Source: Phycisphaerales bacterium UBA2421 (lineage in GTDB: Bacteria; Planctomycetota; Phycisphaerae; Tepidisphaerales; Tepidisphaeraceae). Taken from it: 12,868 nt of DNA. The stretch lies in the NCBI GenBank assembly GCA_002343075.1, contig DDRH01000044.1, forward strand, positions 1-12,868. Direction: 5' to 3'. This document shows, piece after piece, positions 1 through 7,704 of the stretch. Every line of letters starts with the position of its first letter. Position 1 is the first letter of the stretch. The notes below the pieces were generated by a model. The model did no database searches and was not told the origin of the DNA. It was given only the letters and a program-made list of their open reading frames with translations. The position numbers and the translations under genes were made by a program.

Positions 1-774
1 ACCGCAATCATGAGCCAAGCGGCATTTTCCGCACATTTCGTCGATGCCACCACGAACGCTTCGATTTACAAGCAAACGACAGAAGCACAACAGCACGCGG
101 AGCAGCGCGCGTCAATTGTCAACGGACGATACGAGTACCAGGGCTTCCGCTCACAGGCCTTAGGGGAGGTGCAAAATGGAATTGGTGGGAGTGTCCCAAG
201 GTTCTCCAACATTACGGCCGCGTCCAATCAAATTCTCAATTTCTATAATCCTGTCGACTACGCACTCATGGGCTGGCGGGTGATTCAGGCTGTCAAGCCT
301 TCAATCGGCGCCGGATCGCAATTCAATGGGCTCGTCGGCTATCTGAACCTGAGCGTCGCACCAACACCAGGAGTTTCATGGGACACATTTCTTGGCTGGT
401 TGCAATACTCGCAATACCGCTACTTCCGTGGCCGAGGGTATGGGCTGCTCCCCGCAAACCTGAACATTAGTTGGAGCGAAGGATTCAGTCGACAAGGACG
501 GAACTCGGCGACCGTTTCAATCAACCCGCACACTAGTGTTTCAAGGCTGTATGAGTCATTTGCATTTGGTGCGGCAAGCGTCGCACCTCCTGTAGGGGCT
601 CTAAGCCACACTTTAATGCAGGGAGCTTTTAGTGACGGTCTCAATCTCAATCAGGCATTTGGAGCGAACAGCGTGTTCAACGGCCACAGCACAGGTCACA
701 GCGCTCAGTTTGTTCATTCGAATCACGATTCAAGAGCATTCTGGACACGAGTAGTGGAGGAGATCGATGAGTAA
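1..774 (+). CDS. C-terminal part of an alpha/beta-hydrolase-like surface protein (5' partial)
   Basis: The reading frame is open to base 1, so the gene probably starts outside the window. The first in-window ATG is at 10, but only nine bases precede it and no ribosome site can be judged. Numbering from that Met, residues 76-97 (ILNFYNPVDYAL..W..IQ..KPS) and residues 228-246 (TGHSAQF...SRAFW) match, from my memory of the family, the end of alpha/beta-hydrolase-like domains found in large planctomycete and verrucomicrobial proteins. There D83 would be the catalytic acid and H230 the catalytic histidine; the nucleophile Ser would lie upstream. No signal peptide or membrane segment is visible. 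It overlaps the next gene by 8 bp, so the two are probably translated together. The function is unproven; it could instead be an uncharacterised surface protein with no enzymatic activity. Confidence 0.6.
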   Translation, partial: TAIMSQAAFSAHFVDATTNASIYKQTTEAQQHAEQRASIVNGRYEYQGFRSQALGEVQNGIGGSVPRFSNITAASNQILNFYNPVDYALMGWRVIQAVKPSIGAGSQFNGLVGYLNLSVAPTPGVSWDTFLGWLQYSQYRYFRGRGYGLLPANLNISWSEGFSRQGRNSATVSINPHTSVSRLYESFAFGAASVAPPVGALSHTLMQGAFSDGLNLNQAFGANSVFNGHSTGHSAQFVHSNHDSRAFWTRVVEEIDE

Positions 775-1381
775 CGGTTCTTCCATGATTGCTTTACTTT
801 TCCTGCTCTCCGTTCCCGCTCATTTGTGCTGCGACCGCGATGCGGAGATTCATTTGTTGAAGGGCCAGAGCAACGCATTGATTACATTTCACGGGTTGGC
901 GGTTGATCAGTACGGCAATCGTCTGCCGGGAGTGGTGTTTGAATTCAGTGTTGATTCGATCCCAAGAGATTGGACCTTCGAGACCAGAGGCAAGGCAAAC
1001 GATCGGATCCTCCATCAAGCAGTTTCTGGAAGTGATGGACGTTTTGAGTTTGATGTCACAGCCCACCGCCTGTTCATGGTCCGCGCTTCAATAGCCGGGT
1101 ATCGGCATTTGACGCCAGAGTTCTCCGATGACGGAAACACCGGGTTTTTGATCACGGCCTCCGGCGATCTATGGTATAAATCTGATCCTGATAATCCTGC
1201 TATCTACGTCTTCGTTCGCGATGGTGTGAAGGAAGTGTCAGCCCTGCCTTCTCGCGGCGGATTCGATTCCGGAGGCGGCACTGCCTGGCGCCCGAACAAA
1301 CCCGGCTGGCCGAAGAAACCCTCCCTGCCCGATGTCGTTTACAAACCACCCACAACGCAGCCGGCGACAACGCCGTCGTAA
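767..1381 (+). CDS. Small secreted protein with carboxypeptidase-regulatory-like beta-sandwich domain
   Basis: The 204-residue product starts at an ATG inside the end of the upstream gene (ATGAGTAA overlap). GGAGGAG at 756-762 stands 4 bases before it, which supports this start and translational coupling. Residues 7-22 are a hydrophobic signal-peptide core (MIALLFLLSVPAHLCC). The Cys pair does not fit a standard lipobox, so lipoprotein status is doubtful. Residues about 35-112 have the pattern of a carboxypeptidase-regulatory-like fold: a first strand, then DQYGNRLPGVVFEF, then SGSDGRFEFDV, then ASIAGY. Such domains are usually structural and extracytoplasmic. The last 40 residues are Pro/Thr-rich (PNKPGWPKKP, TTQPATTPS), perhaps a wall- or surface-spanning linker. 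It may work with the hydrolase-like protein encoded just upstream. No catalytic residues are recognisable. Confidence 0.7.
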   Translation: MSNGSSMIALLFLLSVPAHLCCDRDAEIHLLKGQSNALITFHGLAVDQYGNRLPGVVFEFSVDSIPRDWTFETRGKANDRILHQAVSGSDGRFEFDVTAHRLFMVRASIAGYRHLTPEFSDDGNTGFLITASGDLWYKSDPDNPAIYVFVRDGVKEVSALPSRGGFDSGGGTAWRPNKPGWPKKPSLPDVVYKPPTTQPATTPS

Positions 1382-1589
1382 CACCGGACAACGCCTTGCG
1401 GGAAGACGCGCCGACACGCTGGGCGGCGTGATTGATCTGGTGATTGATGTGGAGACCGTCAACTGATCGGCGCGGGGAATGCGTTGGCCGACCGGGATGT
1501 CTGCCCCACTGCTGGAATTCGGCGGCGCGGCGTGTTGTGGACAGGGGTCGAGCAGCTTTTGGTCGAGCCGTTTGATTGAGGCCGCCGCG

Positions 1590-1660
1590 GCGGGTGGTTT
1601 TTCGTTCGAACTGGTTGAAAACCTGTGCTACGACGCATCGCGGCGGGCTGGGGCCTTCCC
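1590..1660 (-). repeat. Degenerate dispersed-repeat-like element (TGFQPV type)
   Basis: Read on the minus strand, this segment gives RRSTGFQPVRTKNHPP, with the DNA core AGCACAGGTTTTCAACCAGT at 1610-1629. From memory, many Planctomycetota genomes contain short dispersed repeats with a core like GCACGGGTTTCCAACCCGTG, often mis-annotated as small ORFs containing TGFQPV. This copy has lost the perfect dyad symmetry of that core, so it would be an old or partial copy. The assignment rests on resemblance alone, and no second copy is seen in the window. Confidence 0.3.
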
Positions 1661-1738
1661 GGGGGACGGTTTGTGACGTTTATCACCCACGCGCGGCAAA
1701 AACACGCACCGAACCGCCAACCTTTCTCATCCGTACCG

Positions 1739-1769
1739 TTGACAGCCGCGAATATCCGATCAGGATAGT
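1739..1769 (+). promoter_or_regulatory. Candidate sigma-70 promoter for the FAH-family gene
   Basis: A perfect -35 hexamer TTGACA (1739-1744) is followed after 19 bases by GATAGT (1764-1769), a 4 of 6 match to TATAAT. The spacer is longer than ideal. The position, about 35 bases before the start codon at 1806, suits the gene. GGAG at 1792-1795 is its likely ribosome site. Confidence 0.35.
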
Positions 1770-1805
1770 TGGGTGAACCTGCGCTGGGAACGGAGCCTTT
1801 GAAGT

Positions 1806-2828
1806 ATGCGTTTAGCCACCGTTTTCGACCTTGATGCAAACGAGCCCCGGCCGATTTTTGAATTGCCCGGCGGGCAGCGCGTTGCGCTGCGCGAGTTGTT
1901 TCGTTCCGAAGGTGCCGATATCGACCGGCTGCCCATTTTTTTCTCTGATATCGCCTGCGCCGTTCAACATCTGGATGATGTTGTCGACGCGGCGCGCGAC
2001 TGGGCGCGCAGCCGTGCCGATCTCACCGGCGATGCGCGGTCGCTGCCCAGCCGGCGGATGAAGTTTCTGCCGCCGGTGCCTGCGCCACGCAATTTTCGTG
2101 ATTATCATGCGTTTGAGGCCCATGTGCGCGGCATGCGCGCCGGGCTGGGAATGACCAGCGACATGCCGGCGGCGTGGTATGACCAGCCTTCGTTTTATTT
2201 CGGCAACGCCGGCGCGCTGGTCGGGCATGAACATGCCGTCTACGGCCCGGCGGGAAGCAATCAGCTCGATTTTGAGCTTGAGCTGGGCATGATCATCGGC
2301 CGCGGGGGGCGCGATATTGTCGGCAAAGATGCGTGGAAGCACGTCGCCGGGTTTACCATCATCAACGATTTTTCCGCCCGTGATCTGCAGGCCGACGAAA
2401 TGAGCCTCGGCTTCGGCCCCGGCAAGGGCAAAGATTTTGCCACCGCGGTCGGGCCGTATCTGGTTACGCTCGATCAGATGAAAGACCGCATCGACGACAC
2501 GGGCCGGCTACATCTGAACATGACCGCGAAGATTAATGGCAAGGAAGTCTGCCGGGGCAACGCCGCGAGCATGCACTTCACCTGGCCGCAGATTATCGAA
2601 CACGCCAGCCGCGATGCCGAGCTATTCCCCGGCGACCTCATCGGCTCGGGCGCGGTCGGCGGGGGGTGCATCCTGGAAATCGGCGTCGATACGACAGGCG
2701 GGTGGCTCAAGCCCGGCGACACCGTCGAACTCGAAATCGAACGGCTGGGCATCCTCCGCACGCCCATCGTCGATCACCCCCCCACCCGCGCCGGCAACAG
2801 CGTCCGCCGGGCGCATGCGCTGACGTAA
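1806..2828 (+). CDS. Fumarylacetoacetate hydrolase (FAH) family protein
   Basis: The 340-residue cytoplasmic enzyme belongs to the FAH superfamily, which cleaves C-C bonds of beta-diketo or acylpyruvate-type acids using a divalent metal. The key residues of mammalian fumarylacetoacetase can be placed by spacing: D99 and H106 in RDYHAFEAHV (metal ligand and catalytic His, 7 apart), E157 and E159 in LDFELELG (metal ligands), D188 in NDFSARDLQ (metal ligand) and K209 in GKGKDF (catalytic Lys). The N-terminal ~85 residues form the family's small first domain. The length suits a fumarylacetoacetase-like subfamily member rather than the short hydratase type. The start is ATG with GGAG 10 bases upstream. 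The product and substrate cannot be set from sequence. No tyrosine-catabolism neighbours (such as homogentisate dioxygenase) are in the window, so it may act on another diketo acid. It converges with the next gene, 168 bp apart. Confidence 0.92.
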   Translation: MRLATVFDLDANEPRPIFELPGGQRVALRELFRSEGADIDRLPIFFSDIACAVQHLDDVVDAARDWARSRADLTGDARSLPSRRMKFLPPVPAPRNFRDYHAFEAHVRGMRAGLGMTSDMPAAWYDQPSFYFGNAGALVGHEHAVYGPAGSNQLDFELELGMIIGRGGRDIVGKDAWKHVAGFTIINDFSARDLQADEMSLGFGPGKGKDFATAVGPYLVTLDQMKDRIDDTGRLHLNMTAKINGKEVCRGNAASMHFTWPQIIEHASRDAELFPGDLIGSGAVGGGCILEIGVDTTGGWLKPGDTVELEIERLGILRTPIVDHPPTRAGNSVRRAHALT

Positions 2829-2996
2829 TCTTTGCCTGTCTGATGTGGCGAGGTGTTGAAGGAACAACCCACGTTGCATGGCCGCTCCACGCCGCAGCGT
2901 GAACTGCTGTGCGGGAAGCTTTGAAGGATCATCTCCTGGCAAATCCTGCGCGCGCTGCGCTGTTGATTGCAACCGATGATGCCGAGGCCTGGCGGT

Positions 2997-5798
2997 TCAC
3001 GCCACCCGTGCTGCCGCCGTGACGGTGCCTGCGCCGGTCAGGCTGCTGAGTCGTACGGCAAACTTCCCGCCCGCCGGCAAGTTGCTCACACTGAACGTGC
3101 TCCCCTCGGCACCCACGCTGGCGATATCCCGTTGCGCGAGCAGCCGGTTCGTCGTTGCGTCAAACAGTTGCACGCGTCGGCCGTCGGCGTTGCCCGCTGC
3201 GGGGAGATAGACGTCTATTCGCTGCGCGCTGCTCGGGGCGGTCGGCCCTCCGGTCGCGCTTCCGGTCAAACCATCTGTCGAACCGCTGAGCGCGAAGTTA
3301 AACACGAGCACCGGCCCGGTGTGCAGCGTGGGCGTGGCCGAGATTTGCGGGGACGTCGCCGCCGCGCTCTGCTGTGCTGAGAGCGAGAGCGCGTTGAGCG
3401 CTGCTTCGTCGGCGCTAAACAGATCGTCAAAGATTGACACACCAACCGCCCCGCCGGTCCAAGCCGCCCCGCCTGGCGCCGACGAACTGCCGCCGGTGGT
3501 GAACCAACCACCGCCACCCTGCGACATCATCATCTCCGCGCCCCCTCCGCCGCCAAGTTCGACGGCGAGAATGCCGGTCGAGGCGTTGTAGTAGGTTCCG
3601 CTGGGCGTGTCTTCGAGCTTGACGGCGCGCACCATGTACACTGCGTCTTCGATCGGGGTGGTGTCGTTGAAGAAGGTTCCAGCAACCGGCGAGCCAGTGA
3701 GGCGCGTGAACGGCCCATCGGCGCTGACGGCCCGGTAAACATGATAGCCAATCACCTCAGGATCGGGCGAATGCTCCCAGGCGAGCGAGTTGATGGTATG
3801 CATCGTCCCGCCATACCCGTACTCTTCGCGAATCACCGTCACGTTTGAAACCGGCGCAACGACGTGCAGCCGCAGGGTGGGATCGCCGAGAATGCTGCGG
3901 GAGACAAAACTCGTTTCGTTTGCGACATCAAACTTTGCGTAGCCGTTCATGCTGTCAAGGTAGCTTTCGCCCAGTGTCGCCCCCGATCCCATGCGATGTA
4001 GATACCAGTCGGTATAGCCGGTCGTACCCGACCAGATCGATGCGAGGGCTTCACCTTCATGCGCCAAGATCGCGTTCATCAAAGTTTCATCGATTTCGTG
4101 CGGCGAGGTCGTCGGAGCGCGGTCCCAGTCCCCCATCCAACTTCCACGAAACTGATTGAAAACGGAATGAATTTCCGGAAGACTCGCGTGGCCGGGCGTG
4201 CCAATGAGTCCCAAAGTATGTGCACCGGAAGTTGGGTTTACATTATCATGGTTGCCGCTCCCGCCAATGTAACTCCAAGTGAGAACATCGCTACCGGTCA
4301 CTGCAGTAGAGTAGTCGGAATATGAGGCGTTTTCGTAGCCAACCAGTGTTGCGGCAGACCGGAGAAAGTCCGTTCCCGGTAGCCCTTGATTGCTGTCAAT
4401 TTTCGCTAACCGCTGCGCCTCAAAAAACTTCAATCGATAGTCGTGATTACGCTCGAAGTATCTGCCAAGCAGATACGCTTCCGCTTCAGTCGCGCCCAAG
4501 GCCGGTGAACTGGGATGCGAAGCTGCATACGCCGCTTGCACCCGGGCAATCGAATTGGTCAATTTGTAAAAATCGATGCGACCGACCGATAACTCAATCG
4601 ACGAAGGAATGTACCGTTGATCAAACTTGCCGTCCAAAGGAACATTCTCATTCTCCGGATCTCGCAAACCCAACGAGGATTGGGTCACATCTACGGAATT
4701 GTCCGTCCATCCGGTTCCCGATGAATACTCCGTCATGTCGCCGTAGTAGGAATCGGCGACCCACGCGCCCCCATGCACCGAACCGGGTGGCTTGGTGCTG
4801 GCGTTATGACCATCGCCTTGATCCATCGCCGTTCCGGAGCGAGGGACCGGCACTCGTCCGATTAGAATCACCGAGGTTAGTTGTTGGCTTGTGGCAGTGT
4901 AGGCGTCGGTGATAAGTCCCTTCACATCCGTGACCGAATCGGTCGTTGCAACCCACTCGGTGCCATGAATCTGCCACCCGTCACCAATCAGGTCCTTCCT
5001 AAACTGCGCAAGCTCTTCAACCAGAAGCGTCTCGAAGCGATCATCCACCACCGGCAACACCTTTCCGCGATTCTCAACCAGCGGCTCGGCGCTGCGGGCA
5101 TGGACGAACCCGCGCGTTACCGGAGAGTAAGGAAACTCCGGCGGCTCTAAAAAGCTGAAGTCATACCCATCCACCCGATATTCCGCTCCACCCGCACCAA
5201 GCGGGGTGGGGTCGTAAAACTCCTGCAGGAAGTCCCTGGCCGGAGCGGGCGAGGTTGTTGCCCAGACCTCGCCGACCTGCAGCCAGCGGTAGTCGTCAAA
5301 GCCGGCGTGGTAGCCCCACCGGGAGATTCGGTAATACGGATTGACCCGCAGCGACGGCCATTGCAGGAGCACACCCTCCTCGTCGGGCTTGGCGGTCAAC
5401 TGCTCGGCGCCGTCGATGGCGGTGGCGGTGGGGCCGGTCGTGAATTCGACATTAGACGGCGCTGAAACCTCGCTGCTTGCCGAAATCGCGCGCACGCGAT
5501 AGTAACGCGGCTCGCCGGAGAAGGCGGTTCCGTCTATGAAGGGGATGGGCGCGTCAGGATTCTGTGGATCAGCTTCGGGTTGCAATCTTTCTGTGAAGCT
5601 TGGAAAAGTGAGGCCGTCGATTCCCCATTCAACGCGGTATCTCGAAGCTGCCGTAACGCGTGACCAGTTCGCAGAGTAAATGAGTGAACCACCGTTGATG
5701 TCGGCAGTTAGAAGCTGTGGCGCGTCGATCGACAATAATCGACGCTTTTCCAACAATTCAAGCTCAAACCCACTTACCTGAGAGTATCTTTGAAACAT
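2997..5798 (-). CDS. LEPR-XLL protein with gingipain-like (peptidase C25-like) core and FN3 domains
   Basis: The 933-residue product lacks a classical signal peptide. It begins with FELELLEKRRLLS (residues 11-23), a variant of the LEPR-XLL motif that marks the N terminus of many large planctomycete surface proteins. Residues ~26-121 and ~127-235 look like fibronectin type III-like domains. Residues ~245-645 resemble a C25/caspase-fold core (SVILIGRVPVPR at 309-320, ELSVGRIDFY at 402-411, LTWSYIGGSGNHDN at 506-519, ALASIWSGTTGY..WYLHRMGSG..LGES at 584-612, SILGDPTL at 635-642). A further FN3 domain spans ~649-748, then a Gly/Ser-rich linker and a C-terminal beta-rich segment. The whole protein has no cysteine, so a Cys-peptidase mechanism is excluded and the core is probably binding or structural. 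The start has GGAAGGA (minus strand, 5805-5811) 6 bases upstream. It is the last gene of the minus-strand run, 28 bp after the previous one. Mid-gene sequence is less G+C-rich than its ends. Confidence 0.85.
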   Translation of the reverse strand: MFQRYSQVSGFELELLEKRRLLSIDAPQLLTADINGGSLIYSANWSRVTAASRYRVEWGIDGLTFPSFTERLQPEADPQNPDAPIPFIDGTAFSGEPRYYRVRAISASSEVSAPSNVEFTTGPTATAIDGAEQLTAKPDEEGVLLQWPSLRVNPYYRISRWGYHAGFDDYRWLQVGEVWATTSPAPARDFLQEFYDPTPLGAGGAEYRVDGYDFSFLEPPEFPYSPVTRGFVHARSAEPLVENRGKVLPVVDDRFETLLVEELAQFRKDLIGDGWQIHGTEWVATTDSVTDVKGLITDAYTATSQQLTSVILIGRVPVPRSGTAMDQGDGHNASTKPPGSVHGGAWVADSYYGDMTEYSSGTGWTDNSVDVTQSSLGLRDPENENVPLDGKFDQRYIPSSIELSVGRIDFYKLTNSIARVQAAYAASHPSSPALGATEAEAYLLGRYFERNHDYRLKFFEAQRLAKIDSNQGLPGTDFLRSAATLVGYENASYSDYSTAVTGSDVLTWSYIGGSGNHDNVNPTSGAHTLGLIGTPGHASLPEIHSVFNQFRGSWMGDWDRAPTTSPHEIDETLMNAILAHEGEALASIWSGTTGYTDWYLHRMGSGATLGESYLDSMNGYAKFDVANETSFVSRSILGDPTLRLHVVAPVSNVTVIREEYGYGGTMHTINSLAWEHSPDPEVIGYHVYRAVSADGPFTRLTGSPVAGTFFNDTTPIEDAVYMVRAVKLEDTPSGTYYNASTGILAVELGGGGGAEMMMSQGGGGWFTTGGSSSAPGGAAWTGGAVGVSIFDDLFSADEAALNALSLSAQQSAAATSPQISATPTLHTGPVLVFNFALSGSTDGLTGSATGGPTAPSSAQRIDVYLPAAGNADGRRVQLFDATTNRLLAQRDIASVGAEGSTFSVSNLPAGGKFAVRLSSLTGAGTVTAAARVA

Positions 5799-5826
5799 CT
5801 GAAGTCCTTCCCTTGTCTATCGTTCA

Positions 5827-6558
5827 TCAACGTCTGCCGCGACGCACGGCGGCAATGCTGGCTAAAAAAGCGAGAAAGAACAAACTGCTTGGTTCGGGCA
5901 CATTCGGGAAAAGTACGAACTGACTGACGATAAATGCGCCATCGGTAGTAACGACTCGTCCATCCAACGACACGCCCCCTCCGAAGGCCAGGTACGCGAG
6001 TGGAACGGACGTGGACTGTGATTGAATTGGAAGATCGAAACTTGCCTTCAGGAAACCGGTTGTCGTCAGGTCGCCGGGAAATGCACCGTGTCCGAATCCA
6101 GCCGTGGGAGTGCTTTGCAGCGGGTTAAGTCCTGGAAACAGAACATTTCCCTCATTCGGCTCAATTGTGAAAAGACGATCCACACCGGACGTACCGAGGA
6201 AGTGCGAATCGAAACTGAGTTCCGACTGCCCGTTGATGACGTTCGATGGCCCAGCCGATGAGATGTCAAACAGTCCGTTAGACAGAGACGAAGTCCATCG
6301 TTGCGACAACGGACCGTAGATGCCGCGGGGGAACCCCGTGGGACCAACGCTACCGAAATCCACCGAAAGAATAGGCCCTCCGTCGCTGACGACCGAAACC
6401 ACTGCGGACCCCCAATTGGGCATGGTCCGCGCGTCGGGCGCGTTGCTCTCTCTCGGCGTGCCGAGGAGCTGCGCGGAAATAGACACCCCCGCCGACGCAC
6501 TGGCGCAGAAGCAGAGCACAGCGGTCCCGACAGCAAGCATTGAAAGTGCGTTTCGCAT
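5827..6558 (-). CDS. PEP-CTERM sorting domain-containing secreted protein
   Basis: I chose the ATG at 6558 (243 residues) because it gives a clean signal peptide at once: MRNALSMLAVGTAVLCFCASASA, with cleavage likely before G24. The frame continues to a TTG at 6600, but that would put a charged NRRRR stretch ahead of the signal peptide and has no ribosome site. The C terminus (residues ~220-243) is a textbook PEP-CTERM tail: VPEP, a hydrophobic stretch (SLFFLAFLASIAAV), then RRGRR. Such tails direct export and processing by an exosortase. The middle is a Gly/Ser/Phe-rich, beta-type sequence with no recognised domain. It ends 28 bp before the LEPR-XLL gene, so the two are probably cotranscribed. 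Function unknown. Confidence 0.85.
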   Translation of the reverse strand: MRNALSMLAVGTAVLCFCASASAGVSISAQLLGTPRESNAPDARTMPNWGSAVVSVVSDGGPILSVDFGSVGPTGFPRGIYGPLSQRWTSSLSNGLFDISSAGPSNVINGQSELSFDSHFLGTSGVDRLFTIEPNEGNVLFPGLNPLQSTPTAGFGHGAFPGDLTTTGFLKASFDLPIQSQSTSVPLAYLAFGGGVSLDGRVVTTDGAFIVSQFVLFPNVPEPSSLFFLAFLASIAAVRRGRR

Positions 6559-6616
6559 AAGCCCCAACTTATCACGCCGCCGCCTGTTCCCTATCAACAA
6601 TTTAGAGTTTTAGCGT

Positions 6617-6632
6617 CCCCCCGCCCGCCCCC
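6617..6632 (-). promoter_or_regulatory. G-rich leader tract upstream of the third PEP-CTERM gene
   Basis: On the minus strand this reads as G runs of 5, 3 and 6 separated by single C residues, 59-74 bases before the chosen start codon. TTGACT lies just upstream on the minus strand (6634-6639), but the nearest A/T-rich -10-like hexamer (TAAAAC, 6607-6612) is 21 bases away, too far for a normal promoter. Only three runs of three or more G are present, so a classic four-run quadruplex is not formed by this tract alone. Confidence 0.3.
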
Positions 6633-6708
6633 GAGTCAAGCATAAAATGGAGAATCTGCACGCTTTGTAACGGGTGACTGACGCTTCGCTGCGGCAGAGG
6701 GGACGCGG

Positions 6709-7662
6709 CTACCTACTGCGCGCGGCCTTTCGGTGGCGGAGCGCGAGCAATGACATCAAAACTACACCAAGCACGCCCACCGGTTCCGGCACACTCGCCG
6801 GGGCGGCGGCGCGATCGTGTCGCGGGGCTTGCGCGGGCAATGTCAAACCAAAGTTGCTCGCCAGTGCGGTGAAATCGTCTAAGTTGACCGAGCCATCGAA
6901 ATTGAAATCGCCATCGGCCCACCACTTGCCCGCACCGCCGAAGCTGGCGGCGAGGGCGGTGAAGTCGTCGAGGTTGACGGTGTGATCAAAATTAGCATCG
7001 CCAGTCGGCGCGTCGGCCATTCGCTGGGCAAGCCCGACCGCCTGCACGCGTTGGGCGATGGTGTTGTTGTTCTGCAGCGTGAGGAAAAACCAGTCGGACC
7101 GGCTGAGCGTGGACGTGGTCAGGAGCATGGGCAGGACATAAACCCCATCCGGCCCGCCGGAGGGGGTGGTGCCGTCGCCGAGGAGTGTGAAGGAGAGGTG
7201 TGCGTGCTCGCCGGGCGATGAGCCGAAAAAGCTAAACCCCGGCAGCACGCCGCTGTTCGTCGTGCGCTGCGCCGCGCCGAGGGAAACGCTTAGCTGCGGG
7301 GCGGGCGGATTCCCGTTAAACAGCGCCGAGGTGGGCGCAAGACGATTGCCGGGGCCATCAAGCTTAAGAAGCGGGCCTGCGAGGGTGAAATCGAAGATCG
7401 TCCCGCTGGCGATATTGCTCTGCCCGTCGCGGCGCAGCTCGAAGCCGGGAAACTCGGTTGTGTAGGTGCCCTCAAGATCATCAAACGCAGCGATAAACAC
7501 GCGCGCAGTCGAATAGACCGACGGCTGATCGTCGTTGTCGCTGGTGTAAGTGGTGATCTTTGAGTTGACGTTGCCAAGCCACACGCGCGGACCGTCGTGT
7601 GCGAGTGCCACGGTTGAAGCTGCAGCGAGCAGGCCGGTGGTGAAGAGAAGTTTGTTGTACAT
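6709..7662 (-). CDS. PEP-CTERM secreted protein with dockerin-like EF-hand pair
   Basis: The ATG at 7662 gives 317 residues and has GAGG (minus strand, 7668-7671) 5 bases upstream; the TTG one codon earlier is too close to it. The signal peptide is MYNKLLFTTGLLAAASTVALA, and the mature protein would begin H22-D-G-P. The body contains SPGEHAHLSFTLLGDG and DGVYVLPMLL..S..SDWFFLTLQN, patterns shared with the next gene upstream and with a planctomycete PEP-CTERM family I recall. Residues ~221-272 hold two calcium-binding-type loops (GDANFDHTVNLDDFTALA and GDFNFDGSVNLDDFTALA), the short dockerin-like pair common in planctomycete surface proteins. The C-terminal tail (~291-317) is VPEP, a hydrophobic stretch (VGVLGVVLMSLLAL) and RHRKAARSR. 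It is probably exported and membrane- or matrix-anchored after exosortase processing. Confidence 0.88.
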   Translation of the reverse strand: MYNKLLFTTGLLAAASTVALAHDGPRVWLGNVNSKITTYTSDNDDQPSVYSTARVFIAAFDDLEGTYTTEFPGFELRRDGQSNIASGTIFDFTLAGPLLKLDGPGNRLAPTSALFNGNPPAPQLSVSLGAAQRTTNSGVLPGFSFFGSSPGEHAHLSFTLLGDGTTPSGGPDGVYVLPMLLTTSTLSRSDWFFLTLQNNNTIAQRVQAVGLAQRMADAPTGDANFDHTVNLDDFTALAASFGGAGKWWADGDFNFDGSVNLDDFTALASNFGLTLPAQAPRHDRAAAPASVPEPVGVLGVVLMSLLALRHRKAARSR

Positions 7663-7704
7663 CAAAACCTCAAGGCGAAAGTGGCGTTGGGGAAACTACA
7701 GCAA

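Larger units (their letters stand above)
1382..1805 (+). other. Non-coding stretch, possibly containing decayed sequence
   Basis: No convincing gene lies in these 424 bases. One frame ending at a TGA at 1464-1466 reads a protein-like tail (TLGGVIDLVIDVETVN) just after the upstream gene. This could be a remnant of a longer C terminus after a frameshift, but nothing confirms that. The minus strand around 1590-1660 contains a TGFQPV-encoding stretch resembling dispersed repeats of planctomycete genomes. The 3' end holds a candidate promoter for the FAH-family gene. No clear rho-independent terminator follows the upstream gene. Confidence 0.5.

Noticed and set aside
1371..1466. A frameshifted C terminus of the small carboxypeptidase-regulatory-like protein.
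   Set aside because: Two alternative frames read on past the stop with protein-like tails, but neither matches a known ending and the existing Pro/Thr-rich end is plausible on its own.
1459..1839. A minus-strand open frame of 126 codons across the gap before the FAH-family gene.
   Set aside because: It overlaps the FAH gene start and promoter, has no ribosome site and no protein-like pattern other than the repeat-derived TGFQPV stretch.
2888..2914. Small dyads (CACGC/GCGTG and a bulged CCGC-AGC stem) between the convergent FAH-family and LEPR-XLL genes.
   Set aside because: The stems are short, compete with each other and lack a T tract on either strand, so a bidirectional terminator is not supported.
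5827..6600. An upstream TTG start for the third PEP-CTERM protein.
   Set aside because: It would add a charged NRRRR stretch before the signal peptide and has no ribosome site; the ATG at 6558 is better.
6617..6632. A G-quadruplex in the leader of the third PEP-CTERM gene.
   Set aside because: Only three G runs of three or more are present, so a standard four-run quadruplex is not supported; it is kept only as a G-rich tract.
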